Origin: Evernia prunastri
Taxonomy: Eukaryota > Ascomycota > Lecanoromycetes > Lecanorales > Parmeliaceae
Assembly (NCBI GenBank): GCA_003184365.1
Contig: NKYR01000057.1
Span: 1-64,000, forward strand
Direction of reading: 5' to 3'
DNA length: 64,000 nucleotides
Of this stretch, positions 10,804 through 22,093 are shown one piece after another. Position 1 is the stretch's first letter, and every line of letters begins with the position of its first letter. A program made the position numbers and the translations under genes. The notes under the pieces are model-generated. The model was not told the DNA's origin, did no database searches, and saw only the letters and a program-made list of their open reading frames with translations.

Positions 10804-13800
10804 ATGGATCCAATCACTGCAGTTGGACTGGCCTCAGCCATTGTCACTTTTGTCAGCATCGGGACGAGAATTGCAACCAGGATTAGAGAATTGTCCGAAG
10901 CCGGCGATATCCCAGTGGTCTTTCGCGACATTAAGACGCGGCTGCCACTTCTCATCACCATTGTCGTCAGCACGCAGCATGGAACTAATAGCCTATCGCC
11001 ACAGGCCGAGCAAGCTTTTGAAGAGGTTGTGAAACAATGCTTCGAGCAGGTCAGTCAGCTCGAGGAGGTCCTGAAGAAGGTGATGATCTCAAAGGGCGAT
11101 TCGCGGCTGAAGAAGACGGTCAAGGCTGGTATCAGCCTGGTAGAAGAAGGACGTATCCAGAGGATAGCGACAGCGCTGAGGGACAACATCCAGCTGTTAA
11201 CGTTACTCACCGTCACTCCGACGGAGAAAGTGAGACCAAAGTCAGAGAGGAGGCCTTCAGAGGCTCTACCATCCTACGTGAGCGCGACGGGGATATTTCT
11301 TGTACCCTTCAGTCGCGATGCGCGGTTCGTGGGCCGGGAGAGCAATCTACGGGCGGTTGATTCGAGCTTTGGAACACAGAGCCGAGTAGCGATATGTGGC
11401 ATTGGCGGAGTCGGGTAAGCACATCTCAAACCTTGCGGGTGAGCCGTATAATACTCACACAATGCAACAGCAAGTCGCAGATCGCAATTGAGTACTGTTA
11501 TCGGTACAAGGAGAGCGAACCTGATGCCTACGTCCTATGGGTGTATGGAGGTAACATTGCTCGGTTTTACCAAGGCTACAAAAGAATCGCGCAGCTACTG
11601 GAACTACCAGGGTGGGACGATCCGGAGGAATCAATTCTCGAGCTAGTCTGCTCATGGCTATCGAGTACGAAAAGTCCCTACCTTCTCGTCGTAGATAATG
11701 CAGATAACATTGAGCACTGGTGGCCGGGCAAGTACAAGTCTGGAGGCTCGCTGGATGACCCATCGAACAATCTCTCCAAGTACCTCCCGGGCGGGTTGGA
11801 CCAGGGCCGTGTGTTGATCACAACTCGTGATGATCGTGTTGCCCGCCGACTGACAAAGGAAGCGAAGCCGATAACCGTACAGCCAATGTCAAACGACGAA
11901 GCAAAATCGCTCTTTCTGTCAAAGCTGGGACGGGAAGAGTCTGACCTCGATGAAGTGGAGGTTCGTGATCTCCTCGATGAGCTGGATCATCTTCCTCTCG
12001 CGGTGTCTCAAGCAGCAGCCTTTATCGAGGAAATGGGCATCTCAATCGCTGATTACACCAAAGCCCTTCTGGGCGAAGAGGCAGAGGAGATTTTTGACGA
12101 AGAGCTCGACGATGCTCGACGGGACGAAGAAAGCGAAAATTCTGTGTTCCGAACATGGAAGCTATCTCACGACCAGATTAAGCAACAGAAGCCTCGAGCA
12201 GCTGAGCTTTTGTCCTTGCTTGCGATGCTAGACCGTCAAAGCATCCCAAAGTCCTTGCTCAAAGTGCCGGAGGTAACAACATCTCTTGGTGTATTGCAGT
12301 CTTTCAACCTCGTCACCCCCCGAGTTGGTCTACAGAGCGTTCAAATCCACCGGCTGGTGCAACGCTTCGTCCAGCTTTCACTTCAGAGGGATAATGCCAC
12401 TCAAAAATGGCAGGAGACGGCTCTAGCCTGCGTATCCCAAAAGTACCCAACCGAGATTGGAGTGGCCGAATGGACGATATGCGACGCACTTGCCCCTCAC
12501 GTTCACGTTGTCACGGGCTACAAGTACAATACAACGGAAGCTCGGCTGGATTTGGCGCATCTGCTGTGCTGGGCGGCAGACTTCGACATTGAACGCGGGA
12601 TGTATGTTCAAGCGTTGGAACGGGCAGAGCAGAGTCTGAAGATCTTCCGCCAACTTGTTCCTGAACACGATGACCGGCTTGCAGGGGCCACATGGCTCTA
12701 TGGTAGACTCCGCTATTACCAGGCGCAATCTGCAAAGGATATAGACGCCGCAGCAGAATTGCTCCAAAAGGCTCTCAGCATATCGAGGTACCCGTCCTTG
12801 AACTTTGCAGAAACCGCGTTTGAGTTGGCCCATCTTCATTATGACCAGTGCAACGAAAAGATCTGTCTTGAAATGGGTAAGGCTAGCTTCGAATGCTGGG
12901 GAGAACTGGAGGGTCCAAATAGTGTACGCACACTCGACAACATGCACGACTATGCTCTAGAACTAGCCATGCTCGGGCATGAGGACGAAGGCATTGCGAT
13001 GTGGCAGGAAATCATGCAACGTTGTCCGGAAAGCGATGCCTCCGGGAACACCAAAACGGTCTTCACGTACCGCAGCATGGCTGGGATCTCAGAGTTCCAA
13101 CACGACGCAGCAATGGCGGAAATCTTCTACGCGAAACTCATCACGCTTTGCGAGGCAATGTATTACTCGGAGCACATACATGTCTTCGATTACCGCCTTA
13201 GCCACGCCGAGCAGATCATGCGTCAAGGCAGACTGGAGGAGGCGACCGGGTTGAGTGAAGCCATACTGGTGAATTGTGAAAACTCATCCGAGTGGCGGAT
13301 CAAAGCAAGCTGCTTGCAGACCATTGCAGAATGCTGCAGGTTGCAAGCCTGCTACGGCAAGGAGCAGACGTACCGGCTGAAAACCTTGCATCTACACGAA
13401 AAGCACTTGGGCCCTAATCACAGAGAGACCATCAACGCGGAAGACGCTCTCGCCGACTGCTACCTCAACAGCTCCAGGCATTCCGAAGCCAAGAACCTGT
13501 ACGAGAAGGTGTTCCACTGGCGCAACAACGCGCTCGGCCAAAACCACATCGACACCGTCCGAGCCGTCGAGTGCATCGGCATCTGCCACGCCCACCTCGG
13601 TCAGGACGCAGAAGCAGACGCCGCATTCATCGACGCGATAGGCCGACAAAACGAACCCGACGCACGACTGCTCAACAATCTCCTCGTGTCTCTCTGGAAC
13701 CAGGGCAAATGGGAGACGCTGGAGTCATGGTCCAGCGCGTGCGGGAGCTCGGTCACCGCCCTCGAGCAGCACGGTCAGGCGCTGGAGGCTTTGGCAGGCC

Positions 13801-13922
13801 GACTCGATTTGGAGACGCCGCGTGACGGGGTACCAGAGGGACGTCGCTTGCCTACGACTCCGCCTGCGCGCGACATCAGACGGTTCGGTCGCATGATCCA
13901 TCCGAGGACGTGGTCCGCTTGA
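10804..13922 (+). CDS. NLR-like STAND protein: SesA-type N-terminus, NB-ARC, TPR
   Basis: This is a candidate fungal intracellular immune or incompatibility receptor. Exons 10804-11414 and 11471-13922 give 1020 aa. Residues about 1-135 resemble the SesA domain found at the N-terminus of fungal NLR-like proteins (hydrophobic start, FRDIKTRLPLL block). The NB-ARC core follows: P-loop GIGGVGKS around 199-206, which the single intron splits between the last two glycine bases and the lysine; Walker B LLVVDNAD at about 275-282; ITTRDDR near 319-325; HLPLAVSQ near 377; and the MHD-like IHRLVQ block. The C-terminal half is tetratricopeptide-like and rich in A/L/Y helices. The same-strand neighbour is another STAND gene. 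The SesA call rests on recalled family pattern, not a search; NB-ARC is firm. Confidence 0.88.
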
Positions 13923-14009
13923 ACCGATTTCACCTTCATACCGTATACCACAGCGCCGTATTCGGAAAAGCAGCGGTTGCCATTTCCAGATCCGTAAGGT
14001 CTACTCCCT

Positions 14010-14345
14010 GTGTTTATTTAAAATCTCGTTTATTTATTCTAACGATAATATAATTAAAAGAAAGAGAGATAATATAAATAATTTAATCTCTTTATAATTT
14101 TCGTTAACGATTAATAAATAATTAAAATATAATAATATATTAAAGTTTACTATTTTTCGATAAATATTTTTAAAAACGTATCTTTTCGAATATTTTTTCT
14201 ATATATATATGATATAGTTATAGTTATAGATATAGAAATTTACGATTTATTAAACTTATAGTTATTAAATAGCGAATAAATAATAGACTAAATATATACA
14301 TAATCAATTATATCTATCTAATAAAGTGTTTATAAGCTATAAAAA
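14010..14345. repeat. RIP-like AT-rich relic
   Basis: About 335 bases are almost entirely A/T with TpA abundant, CpA and TpG nearly absent over most of the length, and isolated CpG retained. That is the expected residue of repeat-induced point mutation on a former repeat. No family can be recognised. It separates the two STAND genes. Confidence 0.65.
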
Positions 14346-14605
14346 CAGTGATATATTGTCAAAATTTGCCCGCGCTAAATGCGGATAGGATAATCTCCTT
14401 TTGATCAATTGCAAGCATGTGAGAAGATTACAAACCTGTCTGCATCTGCAGGTTGACACGTAGCCACGTGGCGCTTGAGACTTCTGTTGACGAATTATTC
14501 TTCTAGTAATGTATCCCGTGGTTTAAGATGCTTTGATATCGGCCGATTCTTCCCACAAGAACATCTCCGCCAGGGTCGCAGCCAGAAAAGCCTCTGTAAA
14601 ACCCA

Positions 14606-17600
14606 ATGGCGGACCAATTGGGGGCCAATCCTCCAGCTCAGGTTAAGCCCCAGGCTTTGTCTGATCTCTGGAAACAGGCCTACCAAAACCTCTACTCTGA
14701 AAATTCGAAGCTTGTCATTGCATACCAAACCATTGTCTTGGGAGACCAGGCAGGAGATCCTCCTAACGATGGACAAGGCCACTTGAAAGATTCGGGCCTT
14801 AACCAAATCGACTCCACTGCGGTTGATGCCTATCTCAAGCTTGACAAGAACCAAATCTCCAGCTTCTTGGCCCAAAAGGTTGAGGGGGCACATAGTGCTC
14901 AGATAGAGTTCAAATTTCGCGGCAAAGACGTCGTCATCGATGTTCACGAACAGGTTGATCGAATTGTCAAGGGCATCATCGCTGCCAAGGACTTTATCGG
15001 CGCTACACTCAGCAATGAGCCTCATGCGGCGCTTGCCTGGGCCGGTGTCTGTGTAATACTCCCGGTAAGCCATGTTCCTTTGGTAGCTCCACCCAGTCAT
15101 GGTTTATCGCTTACAGTGAACAGTTTATACTCAATGCTCATGAGCAGGCCAGCGCGGCACTTACTGGATTTGAATACATCACCAATCTTATGTTACAGTA
15201 TCTTGTGCGCGAGCAGACCTACCGCGGCGTGGACGCAGATTCAATTGATTCCAGTGGGGGGGAGAGCGTAGTCAAACTCAAGACCCAGTTCGAAACAAAG
15301 ACCGTCAAGCTTTACACCAGAATTCTCGAATATCAGATCCGACTGGCTAGACAGTTCACTCGCCATCGCTTCTTCCGATACATGCGCAATCTTGCTGCTG
15401 TTGACGTTGGCCCGGTAAACTGGAGGAGATTAAAAAGTTTGAGGAGCAAGGAACTGGAGATCTGGCCGTGATCGATGCCATGCGGCTCAAATTCATTGCA
15501 CTCGAGCAAAACCGATCTTTTGGTGCGCTCTTCAAGCGCCTCGAGACAAATCAAAAGGAAATGGCTGGTATGATTACGAGAATGGAAGCCCAAGCCATCG
15601 AGGCGCGAAAAAAAGAAGAGGAACGTCGGCTGGAAGCGCGGAAACAAGCACTAAAGGAAACATCCACAACCCTCATTACCAAGCCACATGAAATCCCGAA
15701 GCCATTGGATTACAAACGCAAAGTTGAAGACAGGAAGGGAAAAGTGGTCGATGGAACATGCGGCTGGCTGTACCGTGACCCAGCATTTGAGCAGTTTGTT
15801 CAATCGGACAGCCATGATCTCTTGTGGATTCATGGAAACCCTGGAAAAGGCAAATCGATGCTGACCCTCTCGCTCATTGACAAGCTTTCGGCAAATGTTA
15901 ACCCTACTAGTCACAATGGTGACAGCAGTGCTCCGAGATCATCAGTCTCGTATTATTTCTTTGCACATGACGACTCCCGTTTGAGAACCGCAGTCTCAAT
16001 GGAGCGATCTCTGCTCTTCCAGGTCATAGAAAATCGGCCAGATCTCGTCAGTCATATCCTCCAAGATCTTGAAATCTCGGGTAACGAATTATTTTCGCAA
16101 CCTAAAGTACTACAGACTGGCTGGCGTATTTTCACGGAGATGATCCAGGCTTCATCACCTACAGAATGCTCGTATTTCACTGTCGACGCTCTGGACGAAT
16201 GCGATCTCGACTCCCGCACAGAATGGGTTGGGCATCTGGTAGCGGCACTAAATCGTGTGGATCAAGGGTCACAACCACATAAGCTACGGCACAAAATGAA
16301 GTGGATTATCACAAGCCGCTCGAATGAATTTGATATTCGCGAAGCCTTAGGGGGTGAGAATAAGTTTAAGAACATCTGCCTTGAAGACCATGGCGATGAT
16401 ATTGAAACTGATGTCCTTCACTACATTGACGTACAAATGGCAACGTTTCCAAGCCGTCACCTCGAGTCTGAAAAGAAAGTCATACGTCAAACACTGCTTA
16501 AGAATTGCGAAGGCACCTTCCTTTGGGTATGGCTCGCCTGCGAGCAGATACGGAAGACCCGGCCTGGGCTTATCGCAGCTGTACTCAAGAAACCAGTCAA
16601 GGGACTTGACGCTTTTTATCAACGCATGCTCGACTCCATCGAGGAAGATGCGCACGACACTGCCAGGGATATCTTACAGGTCGCGCTGAATGCTGAACGC
16701 CCGCTCAATCTCAGAGAACTAGCAATTGCAAGTAATGTGGTCCTCAGTGACGACGATGACGCCAAAGATGCCATGGCGGCATATCTCGAACTATGCGGTT
16801 CTCTTTTAATTATAGAGCAATCTACGGATATTGTGACTCTTGTGCACAAATCTGCTCGGAATTTCCTGACGCAAAACATCAAGAAGGAGCCGTCCAAAGG
16901 TCTATACGCAATGAGTTTCAGTAAGGATGAGGGACATCTCGTTCTAGCTGCAAGGTGCTACCACTATCTCCATTGTGGTGCCCTGGCAGCCGTAGGAACC
17001 GAAACCCCGCGCTCCCGTGATCTCGATACAATTGTAGCCAAAGTTACTGCAACGTACCCTTTCTTCGGCTATGCGATCACATATTGGACGCGTCATGCGC
17101 GGACAGCTAGTAGCAAGAGCAACGAGAGCCGGGTGCAGGATATCTTTCTGCAAGATACTACATTCCTGGAACCGGGAGACTCTGAACTACGTAGAGTTTG
17201 GTGCCGTATTTCCGAGTCTGACTCGTGGTACAGCTCGTCTTATACGGCACTTCATGTAGCTTGTCGAGGAGGTATACCTCCTTTGGTCTCTCATCTCCTT
17301 GCACGTGGCGATAGCATTGACCAGGCAGATGAACGTGGCTGGACAGCTCTTCATCATGCTGCTTGGAATGGCTATGAAGATGTTGTGACTCTGTTAATCC
17401 AAAAGGGGGCGAAGATAGATTTGAAGGACAACCATGGCGCGAATGCTCTACATCTTGTTGCACATAGAGGCTACGATTCTATAGCCAAGCTGCTGTGTCG
17501 GGAAGAGATTAGCGATACGCTACTCTACGCCGCTAACGAAAATAATAAGACACCGATGCATATTGCAGTGCAAAATTTTCATGAAGGCGTTGTCCGGGTA

Positions 17601-18974
17601 CTCGCACCACTTATGGCCGCCTCATCAATCGATCCCGTAGATAACAAGGGACATACTCCGCTGCACTATGCTGCATGCTGGGGAGATCTCGAAGGCTGGC
17701 TTCATAAAGTCAAGGATCGAGGCGGAGGGATGAGTGCCAGCGCCGGCAGCAGCATGTCATTTAAGAGGATCCTCAAGATACGTCCCGTTGTGAACGCCGA
17801 TAACGACGAAGCTCCAGAGGAGAAATATTACGACCCAATAATACGCATTTTACTTGATCACGGGGTAAAAGTCGAAGCAACAGACCCATTCGGACAGACG
17901 CCGTTGCACCTTGCCGTCTTTGTACAGCAATTGTCCGCTATTTGGCTGCTCGCGAGACACGGCAAATGCGACCTGTCACCTCGAAACAATGCAGACTGTA
18001 CTCCGCTGATGTGGGCCGCTGATAACAGTTTGAAGGAAACCGTCAAACTCCTCCTTGAGCTAGGCGCAGATCCCTCGGTTGCCACTGGTGAAGGCCATGT
18101 ACCGCTGCTCTTTGCAGCCCGAGAGCAGAACGTCGATGTGATGCGGCTGTTTCTCCAATTTGGTGCTGATCCATGTGCAGCAGCTGAAGATGGTGAATTG
18201 CCGCTCTATCTATCCTGTCAGCACGGGCCTGTTGAGGCCGCAAAGCTGCTCATCGAAAAGGCAGCCGACTTGAACGTCCGCTACAAAAGATCAGGAGACA
18301 CGCCGTTGTTGGTCGCTATAGACCGGAAGAATCAGCACGAGACTGCAAAAGCGCTCATCGCCGCCGGGGCAGACATATCTCTGAGCAACGACGATCACTG
18401 TACTCCGCTTCATATGGCGGCATACCAGGGTGGGGAATCTCTGACCAAACTGCTTATATCTATGGGTGCCGATCTTTCTGGGCGGACCGTCAAGCAGGGC
18501 CTCACACCCCTTGCATGCGCCGTTAACAGCGAATGCTATCTCGTTGCCCAATTTCTCGCCGATGCGGGCTCCGACATGCACGTACCATGTCCCGGCGGCG
18601 GCACTTTGCTGCACTGTGCCGCAGCTCAGGGCCCGCCAGAGACGGTTCGGTTGCTTCTAGATGCGGGACTCGATCCGAACGCTATGGATGATAAAAACGC
18701 GAGGCCACTGCACGACGCGGCCGCTAAAGGGTCGCTGGGAGCGATAAAGTTGCTCGTGGGTGCAGGGGCAGACTTGACTTCTATCTGTGAGGAGTACGGA
18801 GGCTCGGCTTTGGATATTGCAAAGAAGAAGAAGGAGCGAGACGAAAAGTGGGAGAGGATGGATGAGGACGAGGAAGCGGAAGGGGATGTGGTCGAGTATT
18901 TGGAAGGGCTTATGCGCACGGGTTTACCAGACCGTTCGAAATCTGTGATAGAGGGGCACAAAGGAGACTTTTGA
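14606..18974 (+). CDS. NLR-like NACHT-ankyrin protein with an apparent frameshift
   Basis: This is a STAND receptor candidate. Exon 1 is 14606-15064 and exon 2 starts at 15124 after a GTAAGC intron. The coding frame runs to GAC at 15403-15405, then resumes one base out at TGG (15408) and continues to 18974; two bases lie where a codon is expected, so one base appears deleted. Read across, the protein would be about 1436 aa. The N-terminal part resembles the NACHT_N domain. The NACHT core shows P-loop GNPGKGKS (codons near 15831-15857), Walker B FTVDALDECD and IITSRSNEFD. About 12-13 ankyrin repeats (TALH/TPLH...GADI/NVRD pattern) run from about 17240 to 18800, ending in a charged tail. Either a pseudogene, a natural loss-of-function allele, or a sequencing error. 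Confidence 0.85.
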
Positions 18975-19660
18975 GTTTGATATCGAGATATTATTTCTTA
19001 TCCTGCAGCAAATGGTGTCAGTTTCTAACTAATCAAACCCGCTCCGAAGATGAAGTAGTTATACCGAGGCGACGCATCTTCTCGTCAATTTTTGTAAACG
19101 TTTCCGCGGACAGTCGTCGGCGCTGACGATGAACCATGACGAAGGAGAGTATACCTAGCGCTGGCGAGAGTATAGACGATGCGCGTTGTGACGTGTACGA
19201 GTCTTTGCAAACGAGTCGAGATCAGTGCTCAAAGGATGCAAAGGTGCAAAAGCAAGACTATTGTACGACAATTTTGTTTGAATCTACCTTCTTGCTACTC
19301 ATGACAATTGCCTTCAAGTCCCAATCCCCGATCCTCAACCCCAACCCCCTCCATCTAACTTCTCCCCCCGACCCCGGGCCAACCCCTCCTCTCCCAGACT
19401 CCCAAAATCCCAAACTCACAAACTGATATAGAACAACCCCCACCTCCCCACCTCCCCCCCCATCCCAAACTCCCGCACTCCCACTTCCCCCCTCCCATCC
19501 ATACTCATACCCATTCCCCTCCCCATCCAATCCTTCACCAACAACAGTACCACTTCCGATTCCACCCAGCTCATCTGGCCCCCGGCCCCAACCCGCGTTC
19601 TCCGCCACGATCGTCGCCGAACCCGCCGCTCCGGTCAGACTGTACACAGGCGGGATGCCC
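18975..19660. other. Intergenic, C-rich simple-sequence tract
   Basis: The 3' flank of the NACHT-ankyrin gene is followed by a C/T-rich low-complexity stretch (about 19320-19520). Read on the minus strand this is Gly-rich and could be the 3' part of a gene interrupted by the adjacent repeat element (see 20625-21154); support is weak. Confidence 0.4.
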
Positions 19661-19770
19661 GAGGCACAAATTCATACCCTAAATTACATTTTCATACCCC
19701 TAAGGGGTATGAATCGGTAAAACCAGAAGCTGCTGGGTATGAAATGGTAAAAGATGTACTTCTTTAGGGG

Positions 19771-20290
19771 GGCAAATTACCGAATCATACCCCAAAAGGT
19801 TGAATCCTTACTAATTCATACCCCCCCCCATTACCATTTCATACCCCTAGGGGTATGATTCGGCAAGAAGTGATACTGCTGGGGTATGAAAAGGTAATTT
19901 ATACTTAAAGCACTCGATGGACCCCGAAAGAGCACCCCGGAAGAACACCCCGGAAGAACACCCTCAAAGGAATATCACCTTGTGAGATAGTAAGTCACAC
20001 CCTACCCCGGGGGGTGTGCTAAGTCACACTCTACCCCGGAACTACCCGGATAGCACACCCCCCGGGGTAGGGTATGACTTACTATCTCACAAGGTGATAC
20101 CCGAGAAACACTTTCGCGAAATGAGAAAAAAAATAAGAATTTGTTTATTAGATGTTTATCAAATCATACCCCGGCAATATCACTTTTTACCGAATCATAC
20201 CCTTCGCTTTGATGAGGGGTATGAAATGATAATGGGGGGGTATGAATTAGTAAGGATTCAACCTTTTGGGGTATGATTCGGTAATTTGCC
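19771..20290. mobile_element. Inner long-TIR element with 12-bp flanking direct repeat
   Basis: Nearly perfect inverted arms of about 80 bp (19771-19852 and 20209-20290) begin GGCAAATTACCGAATCATAC. The element is flanked on both sides by the direct repeat cttctttagggg (19759-19770 and 20291-20302), which looks like a target-site duplication. Long TIRs plus a 9-12 bp duplication recall Mutator-like non-autonomous elements; this assignment is inference. No ORF is present. It holds the TA-flanked palindromic element at 19973-20099. Confidence 0.7.
19973..20099. mobile_element. MITE-like palindromic element, copy B
   Basis: This 127-bp element starts TATCACCTTGTGAGATAGTA and ends with the inverted complement of that end. 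It shares its terminal 35 or so bases with copy A at 209-305. It is longer because of an internal repeat of the gtcacac-ctaccccgg block. It sits inside the inner long-TIR element, so it is probably the youngest insertion of the three. Confidence 0.75.
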
Positions 20291-20624
20291 CTTCTTTAGG
20301 GGTATTTTCGGGGGATATTCTTCGGGGAGCTTTCTTTGGGGGGCCTAACAGGAACCCCCCAGCCCCTCCCTTCAAAAAGAAAACCGACAACGAAAGTTTT
20401 TTTCCCCCTTCAGATTACCCCCGGAAGAACCCCCCCCCTCCCAAAAAAAACCCCCCCCAAACCCCCCCGAACTATCAGCCATACCGTGGCGTATTAGGCA
20501 TACCCCAGCAGATTCTAGTTTTACCGATTCATACCCTTTGGTTTGGTGGAGGGATATAAAAATGTAATTTAGGGTATGAATTTGTAAGGATTCAACCTTT
20601 GGGGGTATGATCCGGTAATTTGCC

Positions 20625-21154
20625 CTGCCCGCCTCGCTTTCGGCAGCGGTCTGCGATGCCAGGCCAGGCGGGTTTCGGCCTGCTGGATCGCGGTCGCCAG
20701 GGCGGCTTTTGATCGCGGCCGAGCCTGTATGGGCGCTTTGGAGGGCGAGGAGGATGTAGATTGGGGTGGGGTGCCCAGGGCGCACCGTTGGATTGGGGTT
20801 TGGAGGCGGGGGTTGAGGATGCGGGAGGTGAAGCTCGGAGCGGTAGCGAGGGCAGGGATGGGGTTTACGAATTTTGGGACGGAGGCTGGCTAGGGGTTTG
20901 GCACGCTGGGGTGAGGGAGGGGGGGTTGTCAGTGTGACGTCGATTTGTGAGATTTTCAAGGGGAGGCTTTACGTTCCGGCGACGATAGAGGGGGGGCGTT
21001 ATCGCACGTCTGCTGGATTTGGCAGAGTTGGTTCGCGGAGTTGCATTGCAGGTGATCTCGGGGTAGGGAATTGAGGGTTGTGTATTGGCGTTGCGAGTGT
21101 GATGGGTCTGATTAGGGCTACAATGGCAAGGGCGGAAAGGCTCCGGAAACGCAT
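20625..21154 (-). pseudogene. Possible relic of a secreted-protein gene cut by the repeat element
   Basis: On the minus strand, ATG at 21154 opens a signal-peptide-like N-terminus (MRFRSLSALAIVALI...ATP) of about 24 residues. Downstream minus-strand sequence on both sides of the repeat element is GC-rich and Pro- or Gly-rich, and a GTAAAG...CTGAC...CCCCAG intron-like stretch lies at about 20971-20905. The frames do not join cleanly, and the sequence stops after about 50 codons in the first frame. I read it as a possible secreted-protein gene inactivated by insertion. It could equally be non-coding. Confidence 0.25.
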
Positions 21155-22093
21155 TTTCTTGTGGGGAGATTCAAAAGCAGACGAGATTGGTAACAACTCG
21201 AAACATCCTTATCAGGTTGATGCTCGGAAAGCTGCCTAGTATCCAACGTCAATCTTGAAATGGGGAGGCGTATATTTTAAGCGAGCAATGTCAATAATTA
21301 TAAAAAAGAAAGGGGTTCAAGCAGAACCATCATCATAATATAGCCCTTACAAAACCCTTACATCATGAAAAATCTCAAGGACTATGCCAAGCAAGAACGT
21401 ATATCGACATTATTGAGAGGCTAGCAAGGGCCCTTTGATGGTCAAGTGTCTTCCCCACATTACGAACGGAAGCGCACAAATGTATCTTGTCAGAATTAGA
21501 TATTTACAGGCGCACAGACATCCTTGCGCAGAATTTGTTTGCCCGGGAAGTTTGAATGCCCATGAAGGGCTCGGCAGAAATGTAAAAGAGTGGAGAGAGA
21601 CGAAGGACCGGGTAGATGGTGCGCCAGAGGCGCTGAGGGACATATGGAGTTTGCAAGCGCGTGAGAGCATAGGCGCAGCAAATCAGCCGGCGTGCTAACA
21701 GGCTGCTTGCTAATTTTAGGTTTCAAGTACAGACCAAAGAGTCCAAGATAGACCGAGATTGGCGACATGTACGGCGAATAAGATGGAAGAACGGCCGTAG
21801 GACGTAGGTACCGTGCAGATCATCAAAAGCATGGGCAACTCCGCAATTGTGAGCATTGGCGCCAATCGGAAGCATGTACGTTCACCCTGCAGATTCGACG
21901 ATCGATCAAAGAGGACGAGACGTCAGCAGAGCGCTTGGCAGATTTGAAAAGCCTACCAAGGACTTTGCTCGCATATTTTGACTTTGCATGTCGACACGCT
22001 GAGCTTTGTCTGCAGGCCTCACATTGAGATCCTCACGAGAAGATAAATCCAGAAGACGAAGGACTCGATCTTTGATCACACAGTGACCAAAAT
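21155..22093. other. Intergenic region
   Basis: No recognisable gene or repeat. Short ORFs of 62-90 codons on both strands overlap each other and lack domains. Confidence 0.5.

Larger units (their letters stand above)
19661..20624. mobile_element. Outer long-inverted-repeat element (self-nested family)
   Basis: The right arm, read inward on the minus strand from 20624, begins GGCAAATTACCGGATCAT and continues through alternating TCATACCC / GGGTATGA blocks to about 20490. The left arm (19664-19740) matches it from the AAATTCATACCC block onward, but its outer 40 or so bases are missing. The arms enclose a complete second member of the same family (19771-20290). Non-coding, with poly-C and poly-A runs at 20400-20470. 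Confidence 0.6.

Noticed and set aside
15415..15471. Short intron to explain the frame change in the NACHT-ankyrin gene
   Set aside because: GTAAAC at 15415 resembles a donor, but the following bases encode a family-like helix in the new frame and acceptors are too close (about 30 nt).
19920..20100. CRISPR-like array suggested by repeated accccggaagaac and ctaccccgg units
   Set aside because: Irregular spacing, no unique spacers, eukaryotic context; the structure is a TIR element and a short tandem run.
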